From NCBI RefSeq assembly GCF_900105515.1, contig NZ_FNSY01000001.1, forward strand, positions 6,808,001 through 6,872,000: a stretch of 64,000 bases of DNA. Reading direction: 5' to 3'. Below are positions 48,774 through 56,863 of the stretch, in pieces. The notes under the pieces were generated by a model. That model saw only the letters and a list, made by a program, of their open reading frames with translations, was not told the DNA's origin and did no database searches. Origin of the DNA: Streptomyces sp. 2131.1 (GTDB taxonomy: Bacteria; Actinomycetota; Actinomycetes; Streptomycetales; Streptomycetaceae). A program made the position numbers and the translations under genes. Each line of letters opens with the position of its first letter. The first letter of the stretch is position 1.

Positions 48774-49625
48774 TCAGCGCCCGTACGCGGCCGGAGCCAT
48801 CTCCACGAGCGACCGGATCAACGGATTGCCGTCGCCCTCGTTCCACGCGACCACCACGCGGCTCGGCGCCATGTCGGGCATCGGGACCACGGCGAGTTCG
48901 GGCGGCAGGTCGTGCCCGAGAGGGGCCAGGCCGATCGTGCCGTTCCACAACACGGCCTGAAGACACTTCTGAACGGCGCGCACCACCGGCCCCTGGCGCG
49001 GACGGCCGCCGTTCCAGTAGGACTGCCAGACGGGATCGGTGCCCGGCGGGAACTGGAACCAGCGGCGCTCGCTCAGCTCGGTGGGCCGCAACCGGGCACG
49101 CCCGGCGAGCGGATCGTCGGCGCGCAGGACCACGCCGACCGGGTCGCTTCGCAGGGTGCGCACGGTCAGGGCCGTCTCGTCGAACGGTGCCCGGGTGAGC
49201 GCGACATCGACGAGCCCGGCGCGCAGCCCGCACGTGGGGTCGGCCAGGTCGGTGTCGCGGATGCGGATGTCGACACCCGGATGCTTCCGGCGGAAGGCGG
49301 CGGCCAGCCTGGACGCTCCCGGGTCGGTGCCGTCGCCCAGGATGCCGACGGTGAGGGTGGTGGTCCCTGCCGCGGCGTTCACGCGGACGCGGACGCGGTC
49401 GGCATGGTCGAGCAGGTCTCGCGCCTCGCCGAGCAGCACCGTACCGACCGGCGTCAGCGTGACCCCTGCCGGCGAGCGGACGAGGAGGAGGGCGCCGACC
49501 TCGGCCTCCAACTGCCTCATCGCCCGGCTCAGCGGCGGCTGGCTCATATGCAGTCGGGTGGCGGCCCGGCCGAAGTGGAGTTCCTCGGCGACCGCCACGA
49601 AATAGCGCAAGCTCCGTAGCTCCAC
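48774..49625 (-). CDS. LysR-family regulator
   Basis: A 283-residue LysR-type regulator. The HTH is VELRSLRYFVAVAEELHFGRAATRLHMSQPPLSRAMRQLEAEVGALLLVRSPAGVTLTPVG (residues 1-61), followed by the periplasmic-binding-like effector domain (about 88-283). Start GTG 49625 removes an implausible extension. It is divergent from a DoxX-type gene, and a perfect LysR box lies 8-26 bases upstream of its own start, so it probably autoregulates and controls doxX. Effector unknown. Confidence 0.88.
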   Translation of the reverse strand: MELRSLRYFVAVAEELHFGRAATRLHMSQPPLSRAMRQLEAEVGALLLVRSPAGVTLTPVGTVLLGEARDLLDHADRVRVRVNAAAGTTTLTVGILGDGTDPGASRLAAAFRRKHPGVDIRIRDTDLADPTCGLRAGLVDVALTRAPFDETALTVRTLRSDPVGVVLRADDPLAGRARLRPTELSERRWFQFPPGTDPVWQSYWNGGRPRQGPVVRAVQKCLQAVLWNGTIGLAPLGHDLPPELAVVPMPDMAPSRVVVAWNEGDGNPLIRSLVEMAPAAYGR

Positions 49626-49632
49626 GCTGCAA

Positions 49633-49651
49633 CGATACCCATGGGGTATCG
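49633..49651. promoter_or_regulatory. Perfect LysR-type binding box
   Basis: CGATACCCATGGGGTATCG is a 19-bp dyad (8-bp arms around ATG) containing the LysR T-N11-A signature. It lies next to the lysR start and about 93 bases before the divergent DoxX start. Confidence 0.8.
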
Positions 49652-49743
49652 GCCCCGCAGGATGGGTCTTGGACAGGCGCGGAGCCCCGGCTGTGCACTC
49701 GTACCGACAGGGCCCCGCGGATCGGCGGCCCGGAACGGAAGCG

Positions 49744-50103
49744 ATGAACATCGTCTACTGGATCGTGGCGGGGCTGCTCGCACTCTTCTACCTGTACGCG
49801 GGCACACTGAAAGTGATCCGCGGCCCTGACCGGCTCCGGCCGATGATGGCCTGGGTCGACCGCATACCCCTGCCCGCCCTCAGGGCGCTGGGCACCATCG
49901 AGATACTCGGCGCGATCGGCCTCGTCCTGCCGCCGCTGACCGGCGTCATGCCCTCCCTGGCAGTGGCCGCGGCGATCGGCTTCGTCCTCCTCCAAATCGG
50001 CGCGATCGCCGTGCACCTGACCGGCGGGGACCGTCGGATCGCCCTCAACATCGCTCTCGCCACGGCAGCGGCGGTGACCATCTGGCCGGCCACCACGCTG
50101 TGA
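49744..50103 (+). CDS. DoxX-family membrane protein
   Basis: A 119-residue protein with four hydrophobic helices (about 3-20, 45-65, 70-90 and 97-115), matching the DoxX-like family: IVYWIVAGLLALFYLYAGTLKVIRGPDRL, ALGTIEILGAIGLVLPPLTGVMPSLAVAAAIGFVLLQIGAIAVHL. Members are associated with quinone or thiosulfate redox chemistry and oxidative stress, but the reaction here is unknown. GGAAG precedes the ATG. Probably regulated by the divergent LysR protein. Confidence 0.83.
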   Translation: MNIVYWIVAGLLALFYLYAGTLKVIRGPDRLRPMMAWVDRIPLPALRALGTIEILGAIGLVLPPLTGVMPSLAVAAAIGFVLLQIGAIAVHLTGGDRRIALNIALATAAAVTIWPATTL

Positions 50104-50211
50104 TCGGAGGCGAGGCTTCGGACCGGGGTGAGTGAATGCAGCACCGACGGCCTCCTCCGGCGCGTCCCAGACAGGCCGGGCCGGAGGAACCGCCGCCGAC
50201 GCGCGGCACGT

Positions 50212-51045
50212 TCAGCGTGGCCGGAGCGGCGCCACCTCCACGGCCAGGTCGTTGTCCACCGTGAAGTACGGGCGTGCCGACACCCCGTCGAGCGTGGTGG
50301 ACGGGTAGACGAAGACCTGCTTGCGGTCCGCGATGTCGTCCAGCAGGCGGGCGACCCGGACGCGCGGGGCGTCGGTGTCCGGGCTGACGTACACGTCCCA
50401 GATCACCGGCGTCTCCGCGACCGCCGGCCGGAGGTCCGTGTAGTCGACGGTGAACGAGAAGTCCTGCTCCTTCCCGGCCCGGAGCGGGAACTGTGTCTCC
50501 GCTCCACCCCGGCCGCGCCGCTTCAGGGACACCGCGGCCCCGTCACCCAGCCGGGCGCCGAAAAGCCGCGCCGCCACGGTCACCGAGTCACCCGCGACGA
50601 CGATCCGGCCGGCCTCCGCGTGCGCGGCGCGGCGCCAGGCACGTACGGCGAGCCGGCCGTCCTTGGTGGCGTACGGAATCCGGACCGCCAACGGCATGGC
50701 CGGTGCGCCCTCCCCGCCGGACACCAGCGTGCGCACGTCTCGCGGGCCGGGGAGCAGCGGCACACGATCCTCGCCCGGCGCGCCCACGACGTACGCGTCC
50801 CAGCGGCCCTCCTCCAGGGGCGGGGCCGCCTCCACCACGGCCTGCCATTGGTCCCGCCCCGCCGGCTCGAGCGCGAGGGACCGGCTGATCTCCTCGGGCT
50901 TCCCCTTCTTCGGGCGCAGTTGGAGCAGCAGGTGCGGCCGTGCCGAGGTGGGCAGGGGCGAGCGAACGCGTACGAGGAGACACCCGTCCTCCCGCACCGT
51001 CACCGCTCCGTACGACTTCTCGTCCTCGCCGCCCGTGACGCTCAT
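50212..51045 (-). CDS. Hypothetical protein coupled to a glycosyltransferase
   Basis: A 277-residue soluble protein predicted to be mostly beta-strand. Segments such as CLLVRVRSPLPTSARPHLLLQLRP, RWDAYVVGAPGEDRVPLLPGPRDVRTLV and PVIWDVYVSPDTDAPRVRVARLLDDIADRKQVFVYPSTT suggest two or three immunoglobulin-like units in tandem. I recall similar proteins only as partners of glycosyltransferases in Streptomyces. Its ATG overlaps the stop of the glycosyltransferase gene (ATGA), so the two are translationally coupled and probably act in the same glycopolymer pathway. Confidence 0.65.
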   Translation of the reverse strand: MSVTGGEDEKSYGAVTVREDGCLLVRVRSPLPTSARPHLLLQLRPKKGKPEEISRSLALEPAGRDQWQAVVEAAPPLEEGRWDAYVVGAPGEDRVPLLPGPRDVRTLVSGGEGAPAMPLAVRIPYATKDGRLAVRAWRRAAHAEAGRIVVAGDSVTVAARLFGARLGDGAAVSLKRRGRGGAETQFPLRAGKEQDFSFTVDYTDLRPAVAETPVIWDVYVSPDTDAPRVRVARLLDDIADRKQVFVYPSTTLDGVSARPYFTVDNDLAVEVAPLRPR

Positions 51046-52295
51046 CCTCGTGCCTTCCGTGCGGCCCTCACGACGCTGCTCGCCGCGACGAGCACGGTGT
51101 CCTTCGCCGCGTACCCGCTGCTCGCCAGGGCGCGGTCCTTACCGGCGACCGCTCTGCCGTCCCTCCGGGCCGCCAGCAGGTCCTCGAACAGCCGCTCGGC
51201 CTGAGCCATGATGAGGGCGGGGCCGTAACGCCGGGAGTTGTCCAGCGCGTTGTGTGCCATGCGTCGGCGCAGCTCGTCATTGCCCACGAGCTCCAGCAGG
51301 GCGCCGGACAGCGCCTCCCGGTTCCCGACGGGGACCAGCCGGCCGTCCTCGCCGTCGGTGATGATCTCGCCCGGGCCGTACGTGCAATCGGTGCTCACGA
51401 CCGGCAGCCCGCAGCGCATCGCCTCGACGATGGTCATGCCGAAGGGCTCGTAGTCGGAGGTCACGGCCCCGATCGCCCCCTTCACCCACTCGGCCTCCAT
51501 CGGGGTCACCGCGCCCATGAGGAAGACGTTGTTGTACAGCCCGAGCCGGTCGATGAGCGCGCGCAGCCGCTCCCGCTCCTCCCCCCTGCCGTAAATGCGC
51601 AACGTCCAGTCGGGATGCGCGGCGGCGACCGGGGCGAATGCCTCGATCAGTACGTCGAACCGCTTCATCCGCGCCAATCGGCCGGCGGCGACCACGATGC
51701 GACCGCGACCGTCCGACGGCGCGAGGGCCGGGGCGGGGACGCTGTTGGGCAGTGCCTGCAGACGTACGCCCGGCAGGCGCATCTTGCGCCGGTAGACGGC
51801 GGTGTCGGCCTCAGTGACGGGTGTGATCGCGTCCAGTCGCGGATACGCCCTGCGCAGCGCGTTCCGCAGCCGCGGGGGGTGGTGGTCGAGCGTCAGGTGT
51901 TCCTGGCCGACGCGCACCGTCCGCGCGGGAGCCTGGAGCGCCAGGTGGATGTTGAGGCCGGGGCGGGTGCCCACGACGACGTCGGCGTCGAGGGAAGCCA
52001 GCGCTTGACCGATCCGCTCATCGGTGAGAGCGCTGTACTCCCCGTAGCGGTACTCGGACGACGGGAAGATCTTCGCCGGTGTCCGGTGCCGCGGGTCGTC
52101 CTTCTCGTGCCGCAGGTCCACCAGGTGCCGCAGTCGCACGCGCGGATCGAGCACCATGCTCGGCCGTTCCCGGCTCCGGAGCACGGAAATGATCTCCACA
52201 TCGTGCCGATCGGCCAGGGCCCGGGCCAAGTTGAACGTCGTCGTGATGGTCCCTCCGATCCCGTACACGTTGTGGATGAGGAATGAGATTCTCAT
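51042..52295 (-). CDS. Family 4 glycosyltransferase
   Basis: A 417-residue GT-B fold, GT4-type glycosyltransferase. Seen: N-terminal MRISFLIHNVYGIGGTITTTFNLARAL with the glycine-rich acceptor loop, an interdomain strand IVVAAGRLARMKRFDVLIEAF (about 205-225), LRIYGRGEERERLRALI, and the donor-binding EPFGMTIVEAMRCGLPVVST with the E-x7-E motif (about 290). It resembles transferases of teichoic-acid-like or capsule glycopolymer synthesis. The nucleotide-sugar donor cannot be assigned. First gene of a two-gene coupled unit. Confidence 0.88.
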   Translation of the reverse strand: MRISFLIHNVYGIGGTITTTFNLARALADRHDVEIISVLRSRERPSMVLDPRVRLRHLVDLRHEKDDPRHRTPAKIFPSSEYRYGEYSALTDERIGQALASLDADVVVGTRPGLNIHLALQAPARTVRVGQEHLTLDHHPPRLRNALRRAYPRLDAITPVTEADTAVYRRKMRLPGVRLQALPNSVPAPALAPSDGRGRIVVAAGRLARMKRFDVLIEAFAPVAAAHPDWTLRIYGRGEERERLRALIDRLGLYNNVFLMGAVTPMEAEWVKGAIGAVTSDYEPFGMTIVEAMRCGLPVVSTDCTYGPGEIITDGEDGRLVPVGNREALSGALLELVGNDELRRRMAHNALDNSRRYGPALIMAQAERLFEDLLAARRDGRAVAGKDRALASSGYAAKDTVLVAASSVVRAARKARG

Positions 52296-52526
52296 GCACT
52301 ACAGGACCGTCGGCACCCACGAGAGGTTGCCCGCGCGTGCGTCAGAGCGGGAGCACCGGCCGGACGGAGAAGTCCTCGTACATGTCCTCGCCGTCCGGTC
52401 CGTACACGTACTCCACCATGGAGGCATTCGGAACAGCGTTTCCGCACCCGCGCCGCACGCGCGTACGACAGTCCCTCGCGCGCGGCCGCTCGCGGGGGAG
52501 TACCCAGGCCGACGTACGATGAGGCC

Positions 52527-52928
52527 GTGACCGTCCGCAGCCGCTCCCTCAGCCACCGCGCCGGGTTGCTGTACGCGCTGCTGGTCCTGACGGTGCTGGG
52601 GGGCATCCTGGGCATGCACGCCCTGCCTTCCGGTCCCTCCCCGGCGATCCGGAGCGGCCACGGCCACATGGCGGTCACGGCCGACGCGGAGTCCGGCTCC
52701 GCTGCGGCCGGGCTGTGCGCACACACTGCCGGTGGGACGGACCATCTTCACCACGCCGACCAGACGTGCGCGGCCGCCGGTGTCGGATCCCCGTACACCC
52801 CGCCCGCGTTGAGCACCGCGTTCAGCGATTCCCCTTTCGCCGCCCCCTGGTCCGCGAGCGTGCCGGAGTCGGCCCTGGCCGCCCGGGCTCCGCCCGACCT
52901 CTCCGAACTGCAACTCCTGCGGATATAG
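52527..52928 (+). CDS. DUF6153-type membrane protein
   Basis: A 133-residue protein with one N-terminal membrane helix (LLYALLVLTVLGGILGMHAL, about 14-33) and a His-rich, Cys-containing extracytoplasmic part (SGHGHM, CAHTAGGTDHLHHADQTC). The layout matches DUF6153 proteins, which often precede DUF305 genes in Streptomyces. The His/Cys content suggests metal binding, perhaps copper, but this is inference. TACGAT ends 6 nt before the GTG start, indicating a leaderless transcript. Confidence 0.75.
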   Translation: MTVRSRSLSHRAGLLYALLVLTVLGGILGMHALPSGPSPAIRSGHGHMAVTADAESGSAAAGLCAHTAGGTDHLHHADQTCAAAGVGSPYTPPALSTAFSDSPFAAPWSASVPESALAARAPPDLSELQLLRI

Positions 52929-53057
52929 AGCGAGGCCCGCACGGCGCCCCTTCGCCCGGTTCTTCCGGGTGCGGTGCCGATGCCACGTCATGCCCTCTCT
53001 CGAATTCCGCTACCGCGCAGGCCCTTCCGGGGCCGCGCTCCAAGGAGTTGCACCACG

Positions 53058-53723
53058 ATGACCGTCAACCACGCGGCGATCCGCCGAACCGCCGCCCTCG
53101 CAGCCGCCGGCGCCGCGGCCCTGGTCCTTGCCGCCTGCGGCAGCAACGGGGACGGCGGGCCCGGGCACGGCAGCCACGCCTCGGCCCCGGCGTCCTCCTC
53201 CGATTCCCCGGGCCGGCACAACGCCGCCGACACCGCCTTCGCGAAGGGGATGATCCCCCACCACCGCCAGGCCGTCGACATGGCGGAGCTCGCGCCGGGC
53301 CGGGCACAGTCACCGAAGGTGAAGAAGCTCGCCGAGGACATCAAGGCGGCTCAGGACCCGGAGATCAGGACGCTGTCCGGATGGCTCACCTCCTGGGGGC
53401 AGGACGTCCCCGCAGAGGGCTCCACGGCCCACTCCACGCACGACATGGACGGCATGGACGGCATGGACGGCATGGACGGCATGGACGGCATGGACGGCAT
53501 GATGACGGCCGGCGACATGGCCACGCTGGAGCACGCGAAGGGCCGGGCGTTCGACCGGGCCTTCCTCCGGATGATGGTCGAGCACCACGAAGGCGCGGTG
53601 GACATGGCCCGCACCGAGCGGGCCGGCGGCACGTATGCACCGGCCAGGAAGATGGCCGGGCAGATCGTCACCTCGCAGAGCGCGGAGATCGAGCAGATGA
53701 ACCAACTGCTCCGCCGGAGCTGA
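53058..53723 (+). CDS. DUF305 lipoprotein with Met-rich DGM repeat
   Basis: A 221-residue lipoprotein: signal peptide with lipobox LAAC (Cys about 27). The DUF305 (ferritin-like four-helix) domain carries the diagnostic FAKGMIPHHRQAVDMAEL (about 62-79) and AFLRMMVEHHEGAVDMAR (about 173-190). Between the two halves lies a low-complexity DGM run encoded by 9-bp repeats, giving closely spaced Met and Asp residues suited to copper or silver binding. AAGGAG precedes the ATG. It follows the DUF6153 gene by 129 bases on the same strand, and both are probably part of metal handling at the envelope. Confidence 0.88.
   Translation: MTVNHAAIRRTAALAAAGAAALVLAACGSNGDGGPGHGSHASAPASSSDSPGRHNAADTAFAKGMIPHHRQAVDMAELAPGRAQSPKVKKLAEDIKAAQDPEIRTLSGWLTSWGQDVPAEGSTAHSTHDMDGMDGMDGMDGMDGMDGMMTAGDMATLEHAKGRAFDRAFLRMMVEHHEGAVDMARTERAGGTYAPARKMAGQIVTSQSAEIEQMNQLLRRS
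53451..53504 (+). repeat. 9-bp coding repeat (GGCATGGAC)
   Basis: Five perfect copies of GGCATGGAC occupy 53451-53495, preceded by GACATGGAC and followed by GGCATGATG. They encode a run of Gly-Met-Asp. Copy-number change keeps the frame, so length may vary between strains. Confidence 0.92.
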
Positions 53724-53729
53724 CCCGTT

Positions 53730-53757
53730 GGCCCGCCGCACCGCGGTGCGGCGGGCC
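53730..53757. terminator. Perfect 13-bp hairpin terminator
   Basis: GGCCCGCCGCACC (53730-53742) and GGTGCGGCGGGCC (53745-53757) are exact complements lying between the convergent DUF305 and GH43 genes. Confidence 0.75.
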
Positions 53758-53767
53758 CCTAGGGAGG

Positions 53768-54835
53768 TCACTCGAAGAACTTCAGGCTCCATCCCGTGTC
53801 GGTGTTCGCGCCGGGGACGTTGGCGCGGCTGTAGGTGGTGTTGCCCCACCAGCAGAAGGAGCCGGTGTACCAGGAGCGGTTCTCCCAGCTGTACGGGGTT
53901 CCCTTGGGGACTCCGTGGTACATCAGGGGGAACGTGGGCCCGGCCGGCGGGCTGGTGGCGATGTCGCCGTCGAGCAGGACGAAGGTGTGGTGACCGGGAC
54001 CGTTCACGTACAGAGTGGGGTCCCAGCCGGCCATCATCGTCGCGCGGTTGGAGCCGAAGAGGCAGCCGTTGGACTTGTACCAGTCCCATACGTAGGTCGG
54101 GTCGCCGCCCGCCTTCAGCCGGAGCTCCGCGATGCAGTACTGCTCGCTCCAGCTGCCGTTGGCGGAGTACGTGATGTGCAGCTGCCCGTTCGGGTCCCTG
54201 ATCGCTTCGGGGCCCTCGTTGATGAAGGGGTTGCCGACGACGCGCTCCCAGCTCTCCCTCGGCTGGGAGATGATGTACCGCCCGCCCGTGGGGGTGGTCG
54301 GGTTGCTCATCCGGGCGATGTAGAGGTTCTGCTCCACGTTGGTGGTGCCGGCCCAGCCGGACCAGACGAACCAGCGCTGGCCGTTGAAGGTGAACAGGGT
54401 GCCGTCGATCGCCCACTTGTCGTCGGGCAGGGCGAGTTTCGTCGCGGCGCCGTACCCGCTGTCCGGGTAGGCGGAGCCGATCACGTACATGCGGTGCGCC
54501 GCCCCGCGGCCGGCCGAGAAGTAGATGTAGTAGCGGCCGCCGTCCCGCACGATCTCCGGGGCCCAGACCTCACCCAGGTTGCCCGTGTCCGACCACACCT
54601 GCCGGGCCGCGGCCGACGCCAGACCGCCGGTGGAGGACGCCTGCCGGACGTTGATGCCGGCGCCGGTCGACTGGACGGAGATGTACGTCCCGCCCACGCG
54701 GAGCACGCTCGGGTCGGCGCCGCGGATGCCGGTCTGGCCGGCCTGCGCCGAGGGGGCGGTCATCAGCGACATGGTGAGGGCCAGGAGTACGGACAGCGCG
54801 AAGGCCGTGATGCCGGACGTACGAGGAAGTCTCAT
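53768..54835 (-). CDS. Secreted GH43-type glycosidase
   Basis: A 355-residue exported enzyme with signal peptide ending near AQAGQ (about residue 32) and a single five-bladed beta-propeller domain of glycoside hydrolase family 43. Catalytic residues: base Asp41 in RGADPSVL, pKa-modulating Asp144 in WAIDGTLF, and acid Glu207 in INEGPEAI. The family inverts configuration and attacks arabinans, xylans or galactans; the subfamily and substrate are not clear. GAGGAACC precedes the ATG. A TTGACA hexamer upstream gives a promoter candidate. Confidence 0.87.
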   Translation of the reverse strand: MRLPRTSGITAFALSVLLALTMSLMTAPSAQAGQTGIRGADPSVLRVGGTYISVQSTGAGINVRQASSTGGLASAAARQVWSDTGNLGEVWAPEIVRDGGRYYIYFSAGRGAAHRMYVIGSAYPDSGYGAATKLALPDDKWAIDGTLFTFNGQRWFVWSGWAGTTNVEQNLYIARMSNPTTPTGGRYIISQPRESWERVVGNPFINEGPEAIRDPNGQLHITYSANGSWSEQYCIAELRLKAGGDPTYVWDWYKSNGCLFGSNRATMMAGWDPTLYVNGPGHHTFVLLDGDIATSPPAGPTFPLMYHGVPKGTPYSWENRSWYTGSFCWWGNTTYSRANVPGANTDTGWSLKFFE

Positions 54836-54879
54836 GGTTCCTCTTTCCCGTGTGGGGTCGGGGTCGGGCTGACACTCCG

Positions 54880-54911
54880 ACCCTATCCAGAAAGAGGCGT
54901 GGGCATGTCAA
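54880..54911 (-). promoter_or_regulatory. Candidate promoter of GH43 gene
   Basis: On the minus strand TTGACA (54911-54906) is a consensus -35. Possible -10 hexamers are GGATAG at 17-nt spacing (54888-54883) or TAGGGT at 20-nt spacing (54885-54880). The start codon is 45-48 bases further on. Confidence 0.4.
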
Positions 54912-54953
54912 CTCCGTCGCGCCCTTCCCGGGCGGACTCACGAACGCCCGCGG

Positions 54954-55787
54954 TCAGCGCGCGATCGTCTTCGCCGTCGCCGCCGACGGCTGCCGGCTGT
55001 ACCCCGGCACGACGAGCCGGCCACCCGTGACGGGGTCCGGGATGATGACGGACGACAGCCCGAACACCTCCTGGACCAGCTCCGTCGTGACGACCTCGTC
55101 CGGCGCACCCTGCGCGACGACGCGGCCGTCCTTCATGGCGACGAGGTGATCGGCGTACCGGATGGCCTGGTTGAGGTCGTGGAGCACGGCGACGACGGTG
55201 CGGCCGCGCTCCACGTTGAGGCGGCGCACCAGGTCCAGGACCTCCACCTGATGGGCTACGTCCAAGTACGTCGTGGGCTCGTCGAGCAGCAGCAGTTCGG
55301 TGTCCTGCGCCAGGGCCATGGCGATCCACACGCGCTGGCGCTGCCCGCCGGAGAGTTCGTCCACGAGGCGGTCCGCGAGGGCGGCCGTGTTCGTACGTTC
55401 CAGAGCCTCGCCCACGGCGTGCTCGTCGGCCTCCGACCACTGCTGCCACCACTTCTGGTGCGGCTGGCGGCCCCGCGCCACGAGATCGGCGACGGTGATG
55501 CCGTCGGGCGGCGTGGGGGACTGCGGCAGTACACCGACGAGCCGCGCGATCTCCTTGGCGGGGAGGCCGGCCAGTTCGGCGCCGTCCAGCAGCACGGCAC
55601 CGCGCCGAGGCTTGAGGAGCCGGCCGAGCGCCCGCAGGAGCGTCGACTTCCCGCAGGCGTTGGGCCCGACGACGATGGTCACCTTGTCGTCGGGTATCTC
55701 GAGATCCAGGCCCTCGACGACCGTGCGGTCCTCGTAGGCCAGGGTGAGGTCGCGCGCCGAGAGTCGGCTGGCGGACGGACGGCTCAT
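54954..55787 (-). CDS. Fe-siderophore ABC transporter ATP-binding protein
   Basis: A 277-residue ABC ATPase of the FecE/FepC type. Walker A is VGPNACGKSTLLRAL (about 41-55), Q-loop GVLPQSPTPPDG (about 85), signature DELSGGQRQRVWIAMALA (about 143), Walker B ELLLLDEPTTYLD (about 163-175) and the switch His in VAVLHDLNQA. It energises import through the two permeases encoded immediately upstream. Its ATG overlaps the preceding permease stop (ATGA). Last gene of the iron operon. Confidence 0.93.
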   Translation of the reverse strand: MSRPSASRLSARDLTLAYEDRTVVEGLDLEIPDDKVTIVVGPNACGKSTLLRALGRLLKPRRGAVLLDGAELAGLPAKEIARLVGVLPQSPTPPDGITVADLVARGRQPHQKWWQQWSEADEHAVGEALERTNTAALADRLVDELSGGQRQRVWIAMALAQDTELLLLDEPTTYLDVAHQVEVLDLVRRLNVERGRTVVAVLHDLNQAIRYADHLVAMKDGRVVAQGAPDEVVTTELVQEVFGLSSVIIPDPVTGGRLVVPGYSRQPSAATAKTIAR

Positions 55788-56863
55788 GACGGGGTGCCTC
55801 CGGAACGGCTGCGGGTACGGACGATGAGCCACATCAGGTACGGCGCGCCCACCACGGCGGTGAGGACGCCGGTCGGCAGCTCGATCGGGGAGAACAGGCG
55901 ACGGGCCAGCAGGTCCGCGACCACGACGATCAGCGCCCCGGCCAGCGCCGACGACAGCAGCGGGGTCTGGGCCGTGCGGGTGAGCCGGCGCGCGATCTGC
56001 GGGGCGAGCAGCGCGACGAAGTCGACCGGCCCCACCGCGCCGGTGGCCACCGACGCCAGGACCACGCCGAGCGCGGTCAGCCCGAGCCGGACCCGGCCCA
56101 GCCGGACGCCGAGCGCCGTCGCGGTGTCGTCGTCGAACGACGCCCCGCGCTGCGCCCGCGCCGCCCACAGGGCCGCCGGCAGGCCGATCAGCAGTACGAG
56201 GGCCAGTGGCCCGGCCTCCTCGTAACCGCGGCTGTTGAGCGAGCCGGTGAGCCAGACCTTGGCCTGCTGGGCGACCAGATAGTCGCCCTTGGTCAGCAGC
56301 AGCTGGGTCAGCGACCCGAGCGCGACCGACACACCGATGCCGACCAGCACGAAGCGGGAGGAGTGCAGTCCGCCCCGCCACGCGAACACGTACACGAGCA
56401 GGGCCGCCGCCAGACCGCCGGCGACGGAGACATAGGGCAGCGCGTCGGCGGCGACCGCGTTGAAGCTCAGCGCTGCCACCGTCGCCGCGCCCGCCCCGTG
56501 CGTGACGCCGATGACGTCGGGGCTGGCCAGCGGGTTGCGGGCGACGGTCTGCACCAGCGCCCCCGCGACACCGAACGCGGCCCCCGCGAGGATGCCCACG
56601 ACCAGACGCGGCAACCGCAGCGTTCCCACGACGAGTTCGTCGGGGCTCGGGCGCCCGAACAGCACGCGTACGACCTCCGACGGCGCCACGAACGACTCGC
56701 CGACGCACAGGTAGGCCACGACCGCGCACGCCAGCAGCACCGCCAGCGCCACGGCGACGACGGCCGCGCGGCGGTGTACGAGGAAACTCGCCCGCCCGCG
56801 CCGCAGCACGGCATGCCCGCCGGGGCGCAGACGCGGGGTGACGGTGGCTTCGAGGTCGCTCAC
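55784..56863 (-). CDS. Fe-siderophore ABC permease (FecCD family)
   Basis: A 359-residue permease with about ten helices of the FecCD/BtuC family. Seen: LVVGTLRLPRLVVGILAGAAFGVAGALVQTVARNPLASPDVIGVTHGAG (about 75-124), the EAA-like FVALLAPQIARRLTRT loop that contacts the ATPase (about 280), and LPTGVLTAVVGAPYLMWLIVR at the end. GTG 56863 overlaps the upstream permease stop (GTGA). It forms a heterodimeric channel with the product of the 56860-57870 gene. Confidence 0.92.
   Translation of the reverse strand: MSDLEATVTPRLRPGGHAVLRRGRASFLVHRRAAVVAVALAVLLACAVVAYLCVGESFVAPSEVVRVLFGRPSPDELVVGTLRLPRLVVGILAGAAFGVAGALVQTVARNPLASPDVIGVTHGAGAATVAALSFNAVAADALPYVSVAGGLAAALLVYVFAWRGGLHSSRFVLVGIGVSVALGSLTQLLLTKGDYLVAQQAKVWLTGSLNSRGYEEAGPLALVLLIGLPAALWAARAQRGASFDDDTATALGVRLGRVRLGLTALGVVLASVATGAVGPVDFVALLAPQIARRLTRTAQTPLLSSALAGALIVVVADLLARRLFSPIELPTGVLTAVVGAPYLMWLIVRTRSRSGGTPS

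Noticed and set aside
53451..53504. The GGCATGGAC repeats as a regulatory iteron array
   Set aside because: They are in frame within the DUF305 coding sequence and encode a Met-rich run.
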